64,000 nt of DNA from Okapia johnstoni (taxonomy: Eukaryota > Chordata > Mammalia > Artiodactyla > Giraffidae), in NCBI GenBank assembly GCA_024291935.2, contig CM044306.1, forward strand, positions 21,833,001 to 21,897,000. The letters run 5' to 3'. Made by a program: the position numbers and the translations under genes. The notes beneath the pieces were generated by a model. That model was not told where the DNA came from. It did not search any database and saw only the letters and a program-made list of their open reading frames with translations. This document shows positions 24,201-36,149 of this stretch, one piece after another; the first letter of the stretch is position 1, and each line of letters starts with the position of its first letter.

Positions 24201-26282
24201 AAAATTGCTGTATACAGGTGAAATCCCATGACGGTGAAAACTTTGCAATTATTACAACTTTTTTTTAAGCAAGGGGAAATAAGTTGAGTATCCAAACTTT
24301 TTTCTTCATGTGTTTTACTTGTTAGATTTTGTAATATTATTGTTAGATTTTGTAATATTATTCAGTCTGTTGCTGAAATAAATTCATGTCATTTGCATGT
24401 TATTTGATGAATTTAGAGTAACATTCAATTTGTTAAATTTCTTTTTCCCTTCCCTCCTCTCATCTCCCTTCCCAACCATATCCCTCCTTCTCCTTTGTCT
24501 CTCTTCCCCTCCCCTCCACTACCGAGATACAAAGTGAAGAAAGCATGGAGGTCTGCTGTGAATTTACAGTCAAAAAATATTTCCTGATCTGTGTAGTAAA
24601 AATGACATTCACTGGTTCAGGAATTTACAGGCATTGTGTTGTTTACTGACTGCACTGTGGTGAACTAAATGGACAAGGCCCCCTTCCTCATTATATCAGA
24701 GCTTACAGTCTGATACAGTGGACACTGTACCAGTCCGGGGTGCTTTGGGATTTTATCTGAGAAGGGAATAGTCACATCCGGTTAGGATGATTGGAAAAGG
24801 TTTCATGACACAGATAACATGTCCAGTGGGCATGAATCGATTTCTGTTGACAGAATAGGCAGGTTTGGTTGCACAGGTGCTCTAGAGAAGATAACGTGAA
24901 CAGAAAGCACAGAGCTTGTTTGAAGAGAAGCACATGGGCTTTCATTTTTATTTTAGTTCTGTTTTCCTTCTCTTGGTCATACTGTAATTGCTATATATAA
25001 TTAAAAGTGATTTATAAAATGCACTATTATTTTATATATCACACACAAAAAGCTTTTGATTTTGATTGTAAGATGCTTCCTAAATTCAGAAACTTTAAAA
25101 TGTGAGAAAAGAATCTTAAAAATTTTTAATTGTGGAAAAACACATATAAAATTTGCCGTCCTATACTCACTATTGTGCAACTGAGTTAAATAACTTAAAT
25201 ATGATAGGAGTTTATTTTTCTCTCATATGTAAGTCCAAAAGTATGGTGTCTCTGTAGTCATCTGCAGGCTTTTTCTAGTTTTCTGCTTATCTCTAAACTG
25301 TAGTCTTCAGTTTTATGATACAAGATGGAGTTCAGACATCCTGACCACATTTCAAACAGCATAATTGAGGAAGGAGTAAAGAAGGGGCACACCCTCTCTC
25401 ATTAAGGACACTCCAAGCCCCCTGATAACTGTACACATCACTTTTTCTTATATCCCGTTGGCCAGAACGTAATGGGAAATAAAATCTTCTTTCCACACAG
25501 CCATGTGCTAGCTAAAAACTGGGAGTTCTGTTACTCGAGATGCGTAGAGAGGATATTGGGGGGTAGTAGTAATCTGCGCCAAAATACGTATTAAATTTTT
25601 TATTTCCTAAATATAGGTCAGACCTTTTAATTTCTCTTTTTTGGAGTTGTTAGCTATACTTTACTTTAATCAGCAGGGGTCACTGTTGAGAAAGTGTTTC
25701 TTTTCCTATTTGCTTTATTAAACCCAGTTGCCATTTCCTACTCAGATCCTGGATTTAAAACCTCTTGAATTGGTTTCCTGTGTCTTTGTTGTGTGCTGAG
25801 CATTTAAATTCATTATGTTAGTAAACTAATGCCCAAAGTTTGCCAAAGATTTCAAAACTGATCAGGAAAGCTAAGATAATAGCCAAAAAAATGCTTCATA
25901 CTATTCAGGAGCTCTTTGTTATAATTACAGTTTATAACAAGTAGTTTCACAATTATATTTCTCAACTAGGTAATTTATAGAAAAGCAATTACAATTTTAT
26001 ACAGAGGAATAATAAATGTTAATGTATGACAAACCAAATCACTTAGATTTTTAAAAACCTGGATGTCCTATCCCTATATCCCTTATATAAATATATAAGA
26101 ATGTCCCTGCCTGTAACAGGAGGGCTGTTACAGTGTCTGTTTAGGGGATGATGTCCTACATTGAAACAAATAATTGAGAGAGAACAGTATAGTTGCTCTC
26201 ATATTCCCCCACCACCCCCATCCCCACATCCTTGTAATTGTTTGCATATAGATTATTAAAATATGTAATTATATATCCCTGA
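24201..26282. other. Intron 1, mostly unique sequence
   Basis: Holds a 21-bp perfect tandem duplication (24321-24362, separate entry) and a C/T-rich stretch at 24445-24520. No exon recognised. Confidence 0.5.
24321..24362. repeat. Perfect 2 x 21-bp tandem duplication
   Basis: The unit GTTAGATTTTGTAATATTATT occurs twice head to tail without a mismatch (written here as its 21-base span 24321-24341 and 24342-24362). Confidence 0.9.
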
Positions 26283-26522
26283 TAAGTCTGACATAACTGA
26301 GCGACTGAACTGAACTGAACTGAACTGATAACTCAGACGGTGAAGAATTTGCCTGCAGTGCAGGAGACCTGGGTTCAATCCCTGAGTCTGGAAGATCGTC
26401 TGGAGAAGGGAATGGCAACCCACTCCAGTATTCTTGCCTGGAGAACTCTATGGACAGAAGAGCCTGATGGCTATAGTCCATGGGATCACAAAGAGTTGGA
26501 CATGACTGAGCAACTAACACTA
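26283..26522 (+). mobile_element. Bov-tA SINE preceded by a BovB/BovA tail stub
   Basis: A 45-bp stub (AAGTCTGACATAACTGAGCG then four ACTGA units) abuts a Bov-tA head at about 26328, whose body ends GTTGGACATGACTGAGCAAC. Confidence 0.88.
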
Positions 26523-27644
26523 TATATCCACACATTAATATGAAACGAGATAACTAAGAATGTCAGATGTTTGAACAGTGACTTCTCTAAAACAGTAATA
26601 TCTAAAACCTTCACAAATTTTTCTGATTCATTATATCCTTGGTCTAATTGGTTTTAACATCTTCATATTTTATATGAGAAATCTAGAGTTTGGATTCAGC
26701 TTGAATAGCAAGATGTCTAAAACATACATTCTATTATTTCTGTGAAGTATTTACTTTATAAACAATATCATGAACTAGAGTGGAAACCATTTGGGTTTCC
26801 TAGAAAACATCTAAAATTAATGTGTGTCTACCTCTAGGATTATTTTCTAAGTTCCATTGCTATGTCACTTTAAATAATAAAATATTCTGACTGTGTGTTA
26901 GAACTGTGATTTCTTAAGTTCTGGGGTCTTCAATCTGTTTTTTTCTGGTCCATTGGTTCTCCGACTTCAGGAAGCATCAGTATCACCTGGAGGGCTTGTT
27001 AAAATCCAGGTTGTCTCTCTTTTCCCTCCATCACACCTGGCACCCTGTTTCTGATGCTGTAGGTCTGGGGTACAGCCCGAGAACTTGCATTTCTAACAGC
27101 ATCATTTCTGTTTGATGCTGATGCTGTTGTTTGACCACAGTTTGTGATCTTTCTCTACTTGGAGTAGAATACATACATGTAGAAGGAAGAGGAGGGAAAT
27201 ACAAACCTAGACTGGTGTCTTATTCATATGCTCTTTCCCAGGTACTCCCTAGAACACTATTCCTTTTCTTCTTTATTTTTTCATATACCTCATGTTCATA
27301 TAGAGGCAACAGCGTTTGGCCTATTTAGGCAGATAAAGAGTTTAGCATTTCTACTGTAAAAGGAATTATCTTTTATATTTTGTGGATTTGAGTTGGGCAT
27401 ACTCTGTTATATTGGATGCCTTAGTGATACTTTATACTTACAAATTTAACTCTTTCCAAAGATCTCAAGCTTAAGATACATGTTGTATGCTATAAGAAGT
27501 ACCCCAGGCAGGTCTCAACTTTTGATACATTTAACTGTCTTTGCAAGACATTGTTATTTATGTCATCAACCCTAGATTATTCAGGTTATACTTTATAACT
27601 CCTTCATGCGTTCTTTGCCGTAAGTGTACCTAGAGAAGAGTGAT
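26523..27644. other. Intron 1, no recognisable feature
   Basis: Around 26950-27120 the CAGTATCACCTGGAGGGCTT / GTTAAAATCCAGG motif suggests an ancient MER-type remnant; nothing else supported. Confidence 0.45.
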
Positions 27645-27768
27645 CATGGAACTTCCCTAGCAGTCCACTGGTTAAGACTCCATGCTTCCACTGCAGGGGG
27701 CATGTGTTCTATCCCTGCTGGGGGAAACTAAAATCCTGTGTGGTGCGGCCAAAAAAAAAAAAAAAAAT
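27645..27768 (+). mobile_element. CHR-type SINE, short
   Basis: GGAACTTCCCTAGCAGTCCA head, CCACTGCAGGGGGCATGTG, then TGCGGCC followed by an A17 tail. Confidence 0.88.
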
Positions 27769-28934
27769 GAATGATCGTAATAGTGAAGAGTCTTAGAAAA
27801 TTAGAAACTGTGAAATTCGAGACTTGTTTAGGAGGAAATGTGATGGCTTCATTTTAAAAGTCTGCTTTACCAAAGAGGAGTATGATTTTTTTCTTAGTAA
27901 CTTCCATTAATGGATAGAGATTTTAGGGAACCAGATTTTTCTTTGATGTCAGGTAATTTCCTAAAGCATGTGATTGTCAGTCATTAGCTTTATTATAACA
28001 TAGTGTATTTGCTGCACTGAAACTTGGTAGATGATCCAGCTTTCCATCAGCAGTTCTATAGCTTCTTTAAAACTCCTGTTTTCTCCAGCTTTTTTTTTTT
28101 CGCATTTCCACTGCCCCTGTAATCTTACAGAGATCTGTATCATCTTTTACTTCAACTATAATTTTAACATATTTCTAGCTTATCTCCTTGATGCCAGTCC
28201 AAATTTAGTATTTGCTTATTTCCTTGTTCTTCATTGTAAAGCAGGAGATCCTTAAGTACAGAGATAACATCTTACTGTCTTTGTATTTCATTGCCTAGAA
28301 AGGTGCCTAATACTTACAAGATGTTCAGTAAATGTTCACTTCGTGAAGTCAAGAGGCATCTATGTAATAATTAATAGCAGGGACTGAACATATTCCTCAG
28401 TTTCAGTGACATGTGTGTTGTTTTTCCTTACTTTTTATTGGATATATAGGTATTTGATTTTTAATGTAGCTTACTAGACAAGCTTATAGTGGAAGAAATT
28501 GTGGGTCTGTTTAAAAGTACCCATTGTGAGTTATTTCATTAATTTGAATGATCCTTTGTACATCCAGAATGCATATGGTTGTGGTTATGAAGCATTATTA
28601 GTTTTCTGCATGATACATAAAACTTGAGAGAGAATGTTCCCTATCCTAGGTTTCTGAACAACTCCATGAACGAATAAATACGAGTTAGATATGGAGAATA
28701 ACCTTGCCTTAATGGAATTTTCAAATGGTCATTCTGTACTGATACAATTTTAAGCAAGTAAACTTTTTGTAGCTCAGTTTCCTTATATGTAAAATGAAGA
28801 CTAAGGGTCATAAGAAGATTCAATACATTAATACATTAAAAACACTAAAAATAGCTGTCATCCTTCTGGCTGCTATTAGTTAATTTTTTTCTAAAGATAA
28901 AGATAGCAAATTAAATGTCTCAGACATTTTTTAG
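27769..28934. other. Intron 1 up to the solo LTR
   Basis: Unique-looking; MIR/L2-like remnants near 28230-28345 (GGTGCCTAATACTTACAAGA) and 28765-28860. No exon recognised. Confidence 0.5.
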
Positions 28935-30074
28935 TGCCGGAGTCCAGCCCCAGCAGGTCAGGGTTCCCTCAGGATGGACGGCGTCGGCGATACGAATGAG
29001 AAGACACAGCGAGTCGTGGTGTTTCCAAGTGTCTTCTGACTATTGTTTTTAAGACAGCTTTTATATTTTCAATGGTACATAGAAACAAATGTAAAGTATA
29101 GAGTCATGCCAAATCAGCTCGATGGATCAGCAGTTTTTGATCCATATCGGAACCAGAACACTGTTTGTGTTTCTAAGTTATAAAAGGTTTAAAATTGTTT
29201 ACATCATCTTCTGGCCCAGAGGCCTGCTAACATCTTGTGACTCTTTTATTGATAAGGGTTGATCAGCCAGGACACTTTTGTATCAGGCACAGCAGGAAAG
29301 AATTCATTAATAGAAAGTTTCAAGGTAAAACCTGTTTTTCGGTAATCTACTCTATGCCTTGAGCTTAACAGAAAAGAATGTGGTTCCATAAAGTCATAGT
29401 ACAGCAAGCTGAAACAATGTAGCACAAAGGTCAGTTCTTAGCAAAATCACCGCTGAATTAACGATTGTCTTATTATTTGTATTAAAACTAAACTTTTGTT
29501 TATATAAATCCCTAATTATTATGCTTTCATTATATAGGCTAAATACGTTAAGAGTAAAAACATAGTGAGTAACTATAGATTAAGTAACAATTTCACAAAG
29601 CAATATTTTTTGTATTTCCTAACAAGCCTTTTTTCCTGCGAAGGGTTTTGTGCCCATAGGGGCTTTCTGTGCAGAGGCTCTCAATGCTGTTTTATTACTA
29701 GGGAGAAGTTATGCACATTAGCTCCAAAGGCACAAGTATATTTATTAAACAAACCAATATGTTAGCAAAAGGAATTTAGATCAGCATACTTTATATCCCA
29801 GATAATTTTATTTAGGGTGCTACCGTTCAGGGGCCTTGTCGATTGAGACTTCAGATTGATCTATTTTGGAAGAGAATCAGGAAAAGCCTTTTGCCTAAGT
29901 CACAGAAAATAAGAAGAGGTTTATTGTAGCAAACATCAGAAAGACAGACATCATCTTTAAGGTGAGCGCTGAGGCAGCCTTCTGAGAATTCCTGAGGGCT
30001 GAGAAGCCGTGCTCAATCAGCCCTTTACCTCATGACTCTGTCATGGGTGGGATCTCGTGAGCTGGCTCCCGGCA
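28935..30074 (-). mobile_element. Solo LTR of a class II (ERVK-like) endogenous retrovirus, 1140 bp
   Basis: The block starts TGCCGGAG and ends CTCCCGGCA, i.e. TG...CA ends with an imperfect terminal inverted repeat, and is flanked by the direct repeat TTTTAG (28929-28934 and 30075-30080). A 6-bp duplication is typical of class II (beta-retrovirus-like) ERVs. No gag, pol or env sequence accompanies it, so it is a solo LTR left after LTR-LTR recombination. Minus orientation is inferred from a TATAAAAG box on that strand about 125 bp from the 28935 end, which places a short R-U5 there. The family may be a BTLTR1-like ruminant LTR; the name is uncertain. Confidence 0.85.
29059..29065 (-). promoter_or_regulatory. 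Candidate LTR TATA box
   Basis: On the minus strand the sequence reads TATAAAA, followed by G. In the assumed LTR orientation it lies about 125 bp before the LTR end, a plausible U3 promoter position. Transcription from it would run away from FBXL20 exon 2, antisense to the gene. This is inferred from position and motif only. Confidence 0.35.
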
Positions 30075-30226
30075 TTTTAGCCTAAAGAGTTTCTGAAAAT
30101 ATGACTTTGACTTAATAACATCCATGTACTTATTCTCTTCTCTCCTAAGAGGATTACCTCTAAACTGTTGAGTTAAACATAATAAAATGTTAAGTAGCAC
30201 TTAACACAATGATTTTGTTTTTGCAG

Positions 30227-30288
30227 ATGTTCTCAAATAGCGATGAAGCTGTAATCAATAAAAAACTTCCCAAAGAACTCCTATTACG
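30227..30288 (+). CDS. FBXL20: FBXL20 coding exon 2: N-terminus and start of F-box
   Basis: The exon follows a T-rich tract ending TTGCAG and ends at GTAAGT. It encodes 20 codons plus two bases, beginning MFSNSDEAVINKK and running into the F-box start LPKELLL; the split codon (CG|G, Arg) is completed by exon 3. The exon opens with ATG, but in known FBXL20 this Met is internal (about residue 15), preceded by a short exon not in this window; it could serve as an alternative start. Residues DEAVINKK fit FBXL20 better than FBXL2. An ERV solo LTR ends about 150 bp upstream. Confidence 0.95.
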
Positions 30289-31021
30289 GTAAGTCTAACT
30301 TTATGATGTTTTTTTTTGTTGTGTATCACATTTGCCTGTTTAAAATAGTCTTAGACTTTTTGCTAATTTTTGTGTATGTTCAGGATCTGGATTATCTGAA
30401 TTTTAAAATTTATTGATGCCTTTATTAAACAGTCTTATCCTAGGAATTACAGCCATTTAAAAAGTTGCTTGAAACTTTTCTCTATTACACTCGGGATTTT
30501 ATTAGAGTAGCATGACTGAAAACAGCACGTTCTCTTTGCAAAATGTTAGAAGTTACTGTGCTCAGGGGCATCTTCTTGCTCATAGCTGCTACTACTGTCT
30601 AGCCCATAACCAGTCCCTGCTTCAGGATGAAAAATACCTCGCTCTAGTGCTGGTAAAGAGTATTTCTGGCATTCCTAAGTATTTGCATGCTAAGTCCTCC
30701 ACTAGATCGCAAGATCCTTGGAAGCAGGGATTGAATCCTAGGACTTAAACTTTGAAAATGCTAAGGAAAAAAAAAAAGAACTGAATTGAACTTGAAATGG
30801 ATTTTTTCCATGAAAGTAAAACATACATATGAGCTGGTTGACTATAGTTGAGAAAACATCCTAGACTACCAGAGCCATTGGAAAATGCACTCTGAATATT
30901 TTGAGTATCCTTTAAATTTCAGTGAAATTTTAGCCATCTTAAAGAAGAATATTTTTAAAACAGGTTATGTTCTTCATTGTTACCATAAACTGAGTACATT
31001 AAGACACGCTTATTTTTAATA
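30289..31021. other. Start of intron 2, no gene
   Basis: A 78-codon + frame at 30512-30748 overlaps a MIR/L2-like stretch (CACTAGATCGCAAGATCCTT) and is not supported as coding. Confidence 0.55.
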
Positions 31022-31225
31022 TTGGGCTTCCCAGGTGGTGCTCCCTGCCAGTGCAGGAGACTCAAGAGACGCAGGTTCTATCCTTGGGTTGGGACGATCC
31101 CCTGGAGTGGGAAATGGCAACCCACTCTAGTATTCTTGCCTGGAAAATTCCATGGACAGAGGAGCCTAGCAGGCTACAATCCATGGGGCAGCAAAGGGTC
31201 GGCTATGACTGAGCGATCATGCTGT
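31022..31225 (+). mobile_element. Bov-tA SINE
   Basis: GGGCTTCCCAGGTGGTGCTC head with a 25-30-bp deletion, then BovA body ending GTCGGCTATGACTGAGCGAT. Confidence 0.92.
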
Positions 31226-31566
31226 GATCATACTGTGTTTATGTTTTTATATTTTATCAGAGTTTTTGTTTTTGTCATGAAACTCAGATTCCTTACAGTG
31301 GTCTACAAGACCTCTCATGTTGTGGCAGGGGAATAATATGATCTGGTTTATATTTTTAAAGAATTAGCCCGGGTAGTATGTGCCAGCCAGATTGGGAGAC
31401 TGGAGTGGAGAGCAATAAGAAGGCTATTAAAGAAATCTAGGCAAGAAATGAGGGTAACACAGATAACATTTTCTGTAATTCTTTACACTGCACCATTGCC
31501 TGCCCTGGCCCTTTCTAGCTTTAGACACCATTTCTCATTCCCCTCACGCTCCCTTCCCTCCTTTCC

Positions 31567-32076
31567 TTTTTTAGATATAATTGACATATAATCTATTAGT
31601 TTCAGGTATACAACATAATTACTTCATATTTATATATATTGCAAAATGGCGGTCCAGTGGTTAAGACTCCATGCTTCCACTGCCGAGGGTACAGTTTCAA
31701 TCCTGGTTGGAAACTAAGATCCTGGATCCCACGTCGTACAGCAAAAAAAAAAAAAAAATATATGCAGCAAAAAAAATAATATATTGCAAAATGATCACTA
31801 CAGTAAATCTAGTTAATATCCATCACAACCCATAGTTAAAAATTTGTGGGTTTTTTTGTTATTGTTTTAGATGCTGCATATTAATGAGATCTTACAGTAT
31901 GTTTTTCTCTCTGTGACTTATTTCATGTAGCATAAGTACCCTCAAAGTTCATTCCTGTTGTTGCTTATGGCAAGACTTCCCTTTTTTGGAGCTGAATAAT
32001 ATTCCATTGTATGTGTGTGTATCACATTTTCTTTATCCATTCATCCGTCAGTGGATGCTTAGGTTGCTTCCATCTC
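31567..32076 (-). mobile_element. L1 3' end, antisense
   Basis: TTTTAGATATAATTGACATA through AATATTCCATTGTATGTG and CAGTGGATGCTTAGGTTGC; split by a CHR and cut at the right by a BovB. Confidence 0.82.
31647..31758 (+). mobile_element. CHR-type SINE fragment in L1
   Basis: GGCGGTCCAGTGGTTAAGAC, CCACTGCCGAGGGTACAG, ends in an A-rich tail. Flanking ATTGCAAAATG (31638-31648 region) recurs after the tail (31782-31793), so the whole block looks inserted with a duplication. Confidence 0.82.
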
Positions 32077-32079
32077 TTG

Positions 32080-32690
32080 AGTTCAGTCGCTCAGTTGTGT
32101 CCGACTCTTTGCGACCCCATGGACTGCAGCACGCCAGGCCTCCCTGTCCATCACCAACTCCTGGAATTTACCCAGACTCATGTCCATTGAGTCGGTGATG
32201 CTATCCAACCGTCTCATCCTCTGTCCTCCCCTTCTCCTGCCTTCAATCTTTCCCAGCATCAGGGTCTTTTCAAATGAGTCAGCTCTTCGCATCAGGTGGC
32301 CAAAGTATTGGAGTTTCAGCTTCAACATCAGTCCTTCCAGTGAACACCCAGGGCTGATCTCCTTTAGGATGGACTGGTTGGATCTCCTTGAGAGTCTTAA
32401 GGGGCTCTCAAGAGTCTTTTCCAACACTAGAGTTCAAAAGCATCAATTCTTTGGCACTCAGCTTTCTTCACAGTCCAACTCTCACATCCATACATGACTA
32501 CTGGAAAAACCATAGCCTTGACTAGACGAACCTTTGTTGGCAAAGTAATGTCTCTGCTTTTTAATATGCTATCTAGGTTGGTCATAATTTACCTTCTAAG
32601 GAGTAAGCGTCTTTTAATTTCATGCCTGCAGTCACCATCTGCAGTGATTTTGGAGCCCCCCAAAGTAAAGTCCGCCACTGTTTCCATTTC
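32080..32690 (-). mobile_element. BovB LINE 3' end, antisense, in L1
   Basis: Tail GTTCAGTCGCTCAGTTGTGT at the left; truncated after AAGTCCGCCACTGTTTCC. Flanks CTTCCATCTCTTGA and TTTCCATTTCTTGA suggest a target duplication, though part overlaps BovB consensus. Frame broken around 32385-32430. Confidence 0.93.
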
Positions 32691-34090
32691 TTGACTCTAT
32701 AGACTATTTGGCTTGGATAGATTTTTAAGTTGCATATTACATTATTTGATCCAACATGTATCAGTCTACAAGGGGAAAACTTGTGTTGCTAGGGCCAAAT
32801 TCAGAGCCACAGCTAATTTACCAATGAATTAAGGAAGTGTTCTTGTTTTTTCTTAGCTGTAGCTTACTTTAACTTACTAATTTTCCTCCTTTCCTTTTGA
32901 AACAAAGTTTATTAGTAATGCTCCAGCAGGCTGGAATCCACTGCTTGCATAATGTGAAATTCAGTTAGCAGAATTGACAGTACTTCCTTTCAGAGCAGAA
33001 CCATATGCATATCTTTAGGAGTACCTCTTGAAAAATGAATGTCAGTGTTTATAAGACAGAGACTCTTCTGTTTTCCAAGAGCTAATGTAAAGTGACTCGT
33101 TTCTCAGGATTCCTTCTGAGGATGATATTGAGAACTTTAAAAATAATGTGAGTGGTAAGTAAGACTGCTTGAACCCACATGTGCCCTTTTAGCTATGAAA
33201 CAAAATGCAGTTTCAGAATGAGGATTATCATTACTTACAAAAATCTGAAACTTTTTTCATTAATTTTTCAACTCTTGGGGTGTTGAGTCATAATTATCAT
33301 GTAATATGTAATGTGTATGTGTGAGTTGGTAGATGAATTTTTCTGAAGTTAGATGGAAAGAATGAATTGGCTGGAGTTGTTTGTCTAAATAAATAATCAT
33401 GCTGTATTGGGTCCCCAGGACTACTTCTAAGTTTGATGATTTTCTGGGAGGACTCAAGGCTCAGCATATAGTCATACTTATAGCTATGATTTATTACAGG
33501 GAAAAGATAAAAAGCAAAGTCCGCCCATGTGTCTATCCAACGTACTGTACTCTTTTCCTCCTAGTAAATAAAACTTCACTTGTTTCACTAAAAAAAAAAA
33601 AAAAATTTTTAGGAAAAGCTGAAGGGAGTGAAATAGGAAACCAGGCTTTGCTTTTAAGAGTCCTTTCCTAGTGGAGTCACACAGGGTGTGCTTAATTTCT
33701 CCAAAAATAAGTTACAACAAAAAAGTAAAATGTCTACCAGGGAAGCTTATCAGCACATAGTGAAAAGCCTCTGCAATACAAACTCTCAAATGCCATCCAT
33801 GGTCCAGCAGTGCAAGCAACAGTTGAAACAGGGCCTTTCTATGTTAACTCTTTTCTGTATACATGCTGTCTTATTATATTCTATTTCAGGAAGCTTACAA
33901 CACTGATGATATCTAGTATTTTCATTCACATTAATTGCCAGGAGTTCAGGGTGGATAGGGGTGTGTGTTTTCTTACTTTTAAGGGCATAATGGTTAGGAA
34001 CATCAACTCTGAACTCTGAACACCCTGCATTTTGTCATTTACTAGCTGTAAGCTGAAGATTTTAGTACTTGCCTTTTAGGAAGGTGCTAA
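32691..34090. other. Intron 2, mostly unique sequence
   Basis: Short frames at 33399-33671 and 33688-33906 have no family features. An A15 run lies at 33591-33605. Confidence 0.5.
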
Positions 34091-34312
34091 AATCCTCCCT
34101 GGTGACTTAGTGGTAAAGACTTTGCCTGCCAATGCAGGAGAGGCACGTTCAGTCCCTGGATTGAGAAGATCCCCTGGAAAAAGAAATGGCAACCCACCCT
34201 AGTATTCTTGCCTGGGAAATCCCATGGACAGAGGAGGCTGGCGAGTTACAGTCCATGGAGTCACGAAAGATTTGGACATGGTGACTAAACAACAATGAAC
34301 AAGGATCAAAAG
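34091..34312 (+). mobile_element. Bov-tA SINE
   Basis: CCTCCCTGGTGACTTAGTGG head, CCAATGCAGGAGAGGCACG, body to GATTTGGACATGGTGACTAA. Confidence 0.9.
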
Positions 34313-34317
34313 GGTTG

Positions 34318-34385
34318 ATAAATATAAAGTGCTTACTAGAAAGAGTGCCTGGCACATAGGAAGTGCAATAAAATGTCATGTATAT
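34318..34385. repeat. MIR-like remnant
   Basis: AAGTGCTTACTAGAAAGAG then GTGCCTGGCACATAGGAAGT is the MIR 3' core. Confidence 0.65.
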
Positions 34386-34834
34386 TACTGTTAATTCTAT
34401 TTTTTACTCATAGACCATAAAATGATGTGACTAGATGCTCAGACTACCAAAAGTGATTATCTCTCAACTTTAAGGTGCATTGGCAGATGTTCCTAAATCA
34501 ACAGAAAAACAGTATTGCTCTTACTGACCATTTTTTTTTCTAGTCTTCTTAATTATCCAGAACAAATCAAAGAAACAGAAAGCAAGCTGGAAGATAAATG
34601 TGCATTTTACTTAAAGGATACATACATAGTTAAAAGATACAGCCATTTCTCAGTTCCCATTTACTCCTTATTTATTTTTTTCATTGAACACAGTTAACAC
34701 AAATTCAATTATGAATAGTAGTAAATAAAAATGGGATCAGAAGTGTTATATTGCTAGAGGGTCCACTGAGTTTATTATTAGTAATCTGACAATAAGAGAG
34801 AATATATAAAAACTAATTTTAAAAGCAGACAAAA

Positions 34835-34945
34835 GCAGGGAACTTTTCTGGTGGTTCACTGTTTAAAGCTCTGAGCTTCCAGTTCAGGGGGCACCTGGTC
34901 AGAGAATTGAGATTCTGTGTGCTGCACAGTGTGGCTTAAAAAAGG
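34835..34945 (+). mobile_element. CHR-type SINE fragment
   Basis: GGGAACTTTTCTGGTGGTTC head and TGTGCTGCACAGTGTGGC end; diverged. Confidence 0.78.
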
Positions 34946-34979
34946 AAAGAAAACGAGAAAGGAAAAAAAATGAAAACCA

Positions 34980-35205
34980 ACAAAAACAAGCATGTAGGAT
35001 TGAGAAAAGAGCAGTGGTTCCCAGATGGAAAAGGGTGGTGGGAAAGGTATAAAGGGGGTCAACTGTATGGTGAATTAATGGAAAATAAATTTTGGGTGGT
35101 GAGCATGTTGTAGGGTATACAGAAGTAGAAATACAGTGTTTTACACATGAGGCTTATACAGTGTTATAAATCAGTGTTACATCAATTAAAAATTAATAGT
35201 AACAT
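34980..35205 (+). mobile_element. L1 3' UTR fragment, sense
   Basis: GAGCAGTGGTTCCCAGATGG, ATACAGTGTTATAAATCAG and the end TTACATCAATTAAAAATTAA are an L1 3' end. Confidence 0.75.
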
Positions 35206-35639
35206 TCAAAAATATTACAGTACAGGGTTGTTTATTTAATGAAGAGAAGTTTTAGTCAGTTACTCATGAGGATTTCACTAAATAGAATGATAATTGATGT
35301 TCTTTATGAAAGCCATGAGATACCAAAAAATAATTAAATTATGTCCCCTTAAACCTTGGGCGGGGGGCAAGGGTTCATGTGATACATTTTGTTTCATACC
35401 GATTTTTAACACAGTAGTTACATATATGACTCTTTATAAACATAAGCATATGTTTAGGCTGTTTTTTCCCATACCGTGTATGCATGATGCATTTTTATTT
35501 GAGTTTGCTGCTGCAATTAATCTATATGTTTCCTTGGTGAGAGAATAAAAGATGTATATTTTATTCTACATTAGCAGAATGCTGAAGTTCAATAATTACT
35601 ATAGGCCTCATTCTTGTCCTTTGTAGTCCTTCAGCTTTC
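35206..35639. other. Intron 2, no recognisable feature
   Basis: An 84-codon + frame at 35294-35548 lacks any recognisable domain. Confidence 0.5.
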
Positions 35640-35896
35640 TTTTTCTTTTAAAGAATTTGTTTCTGTAGAGCAGTTTTAGGTTTACAGTGAAACGAGAGGA
35701 AGGTGAAGGTACAGAGATTTCTCATGTGCCCCCTTCCTCACACATGCAGGCCTCCACCCCCATTATCAACATAACCCACCAGAATGTTTTTTGCTTATTT
35801 GTTTGTTTGCCGAAGATGAACCTATATTAACACCTTATAATTATCTTAAGTCTGTAGTTTACCTTAAGGTTCACTCTTGGTGTTGTAGATTTTATG

Positions 35897-36023
35897 AAGT
35901 GAAGTGAAGTTGCTCAATCATGTCCAACGTTTGGCAACCCCATGGACTGTAGCCTACCGGGCTCCTCCGTCCTTGGAATTTTCCAGACAAGAGTACTGGA
36001 GTAGGTTGCCATTTACTTCTCCA
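35897..36023 (-). mobile_element. BovA monomer, antisense, with target duplication
   Basis: Single BovA unit from GTGAAGTTGCTCAATCATGT to GCCATTTACTTCTCCA. TAGATTTTATG flanks both ends (35887-35897 and 36024-36034). Confidence 0.9.
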
Positions 36024-36149
36024 TAGATTTTATGGATTTGTACAAATGTGTAATAACATATCCATCATTACAATATCATACATAGTGTTTTTACTGCTGT
36101 AAAAATCCTTTCTGCTTTGTCTGTTTATCTCTCTCCCTTCTCATCCCTT

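Noticed and set aside
26283..26330. CRISPR or satellite array at ACTGA repeats
   Set aside because: Short tail microsatellite of a BovB/BovA element, in a mammalian intron.
28935..30074. A retroviral coding region next to the LTR
   Set aside because: No gag, pol or env-like reading frame lies beside the LTR; the flanks are the duplicated target and ordinary intron.
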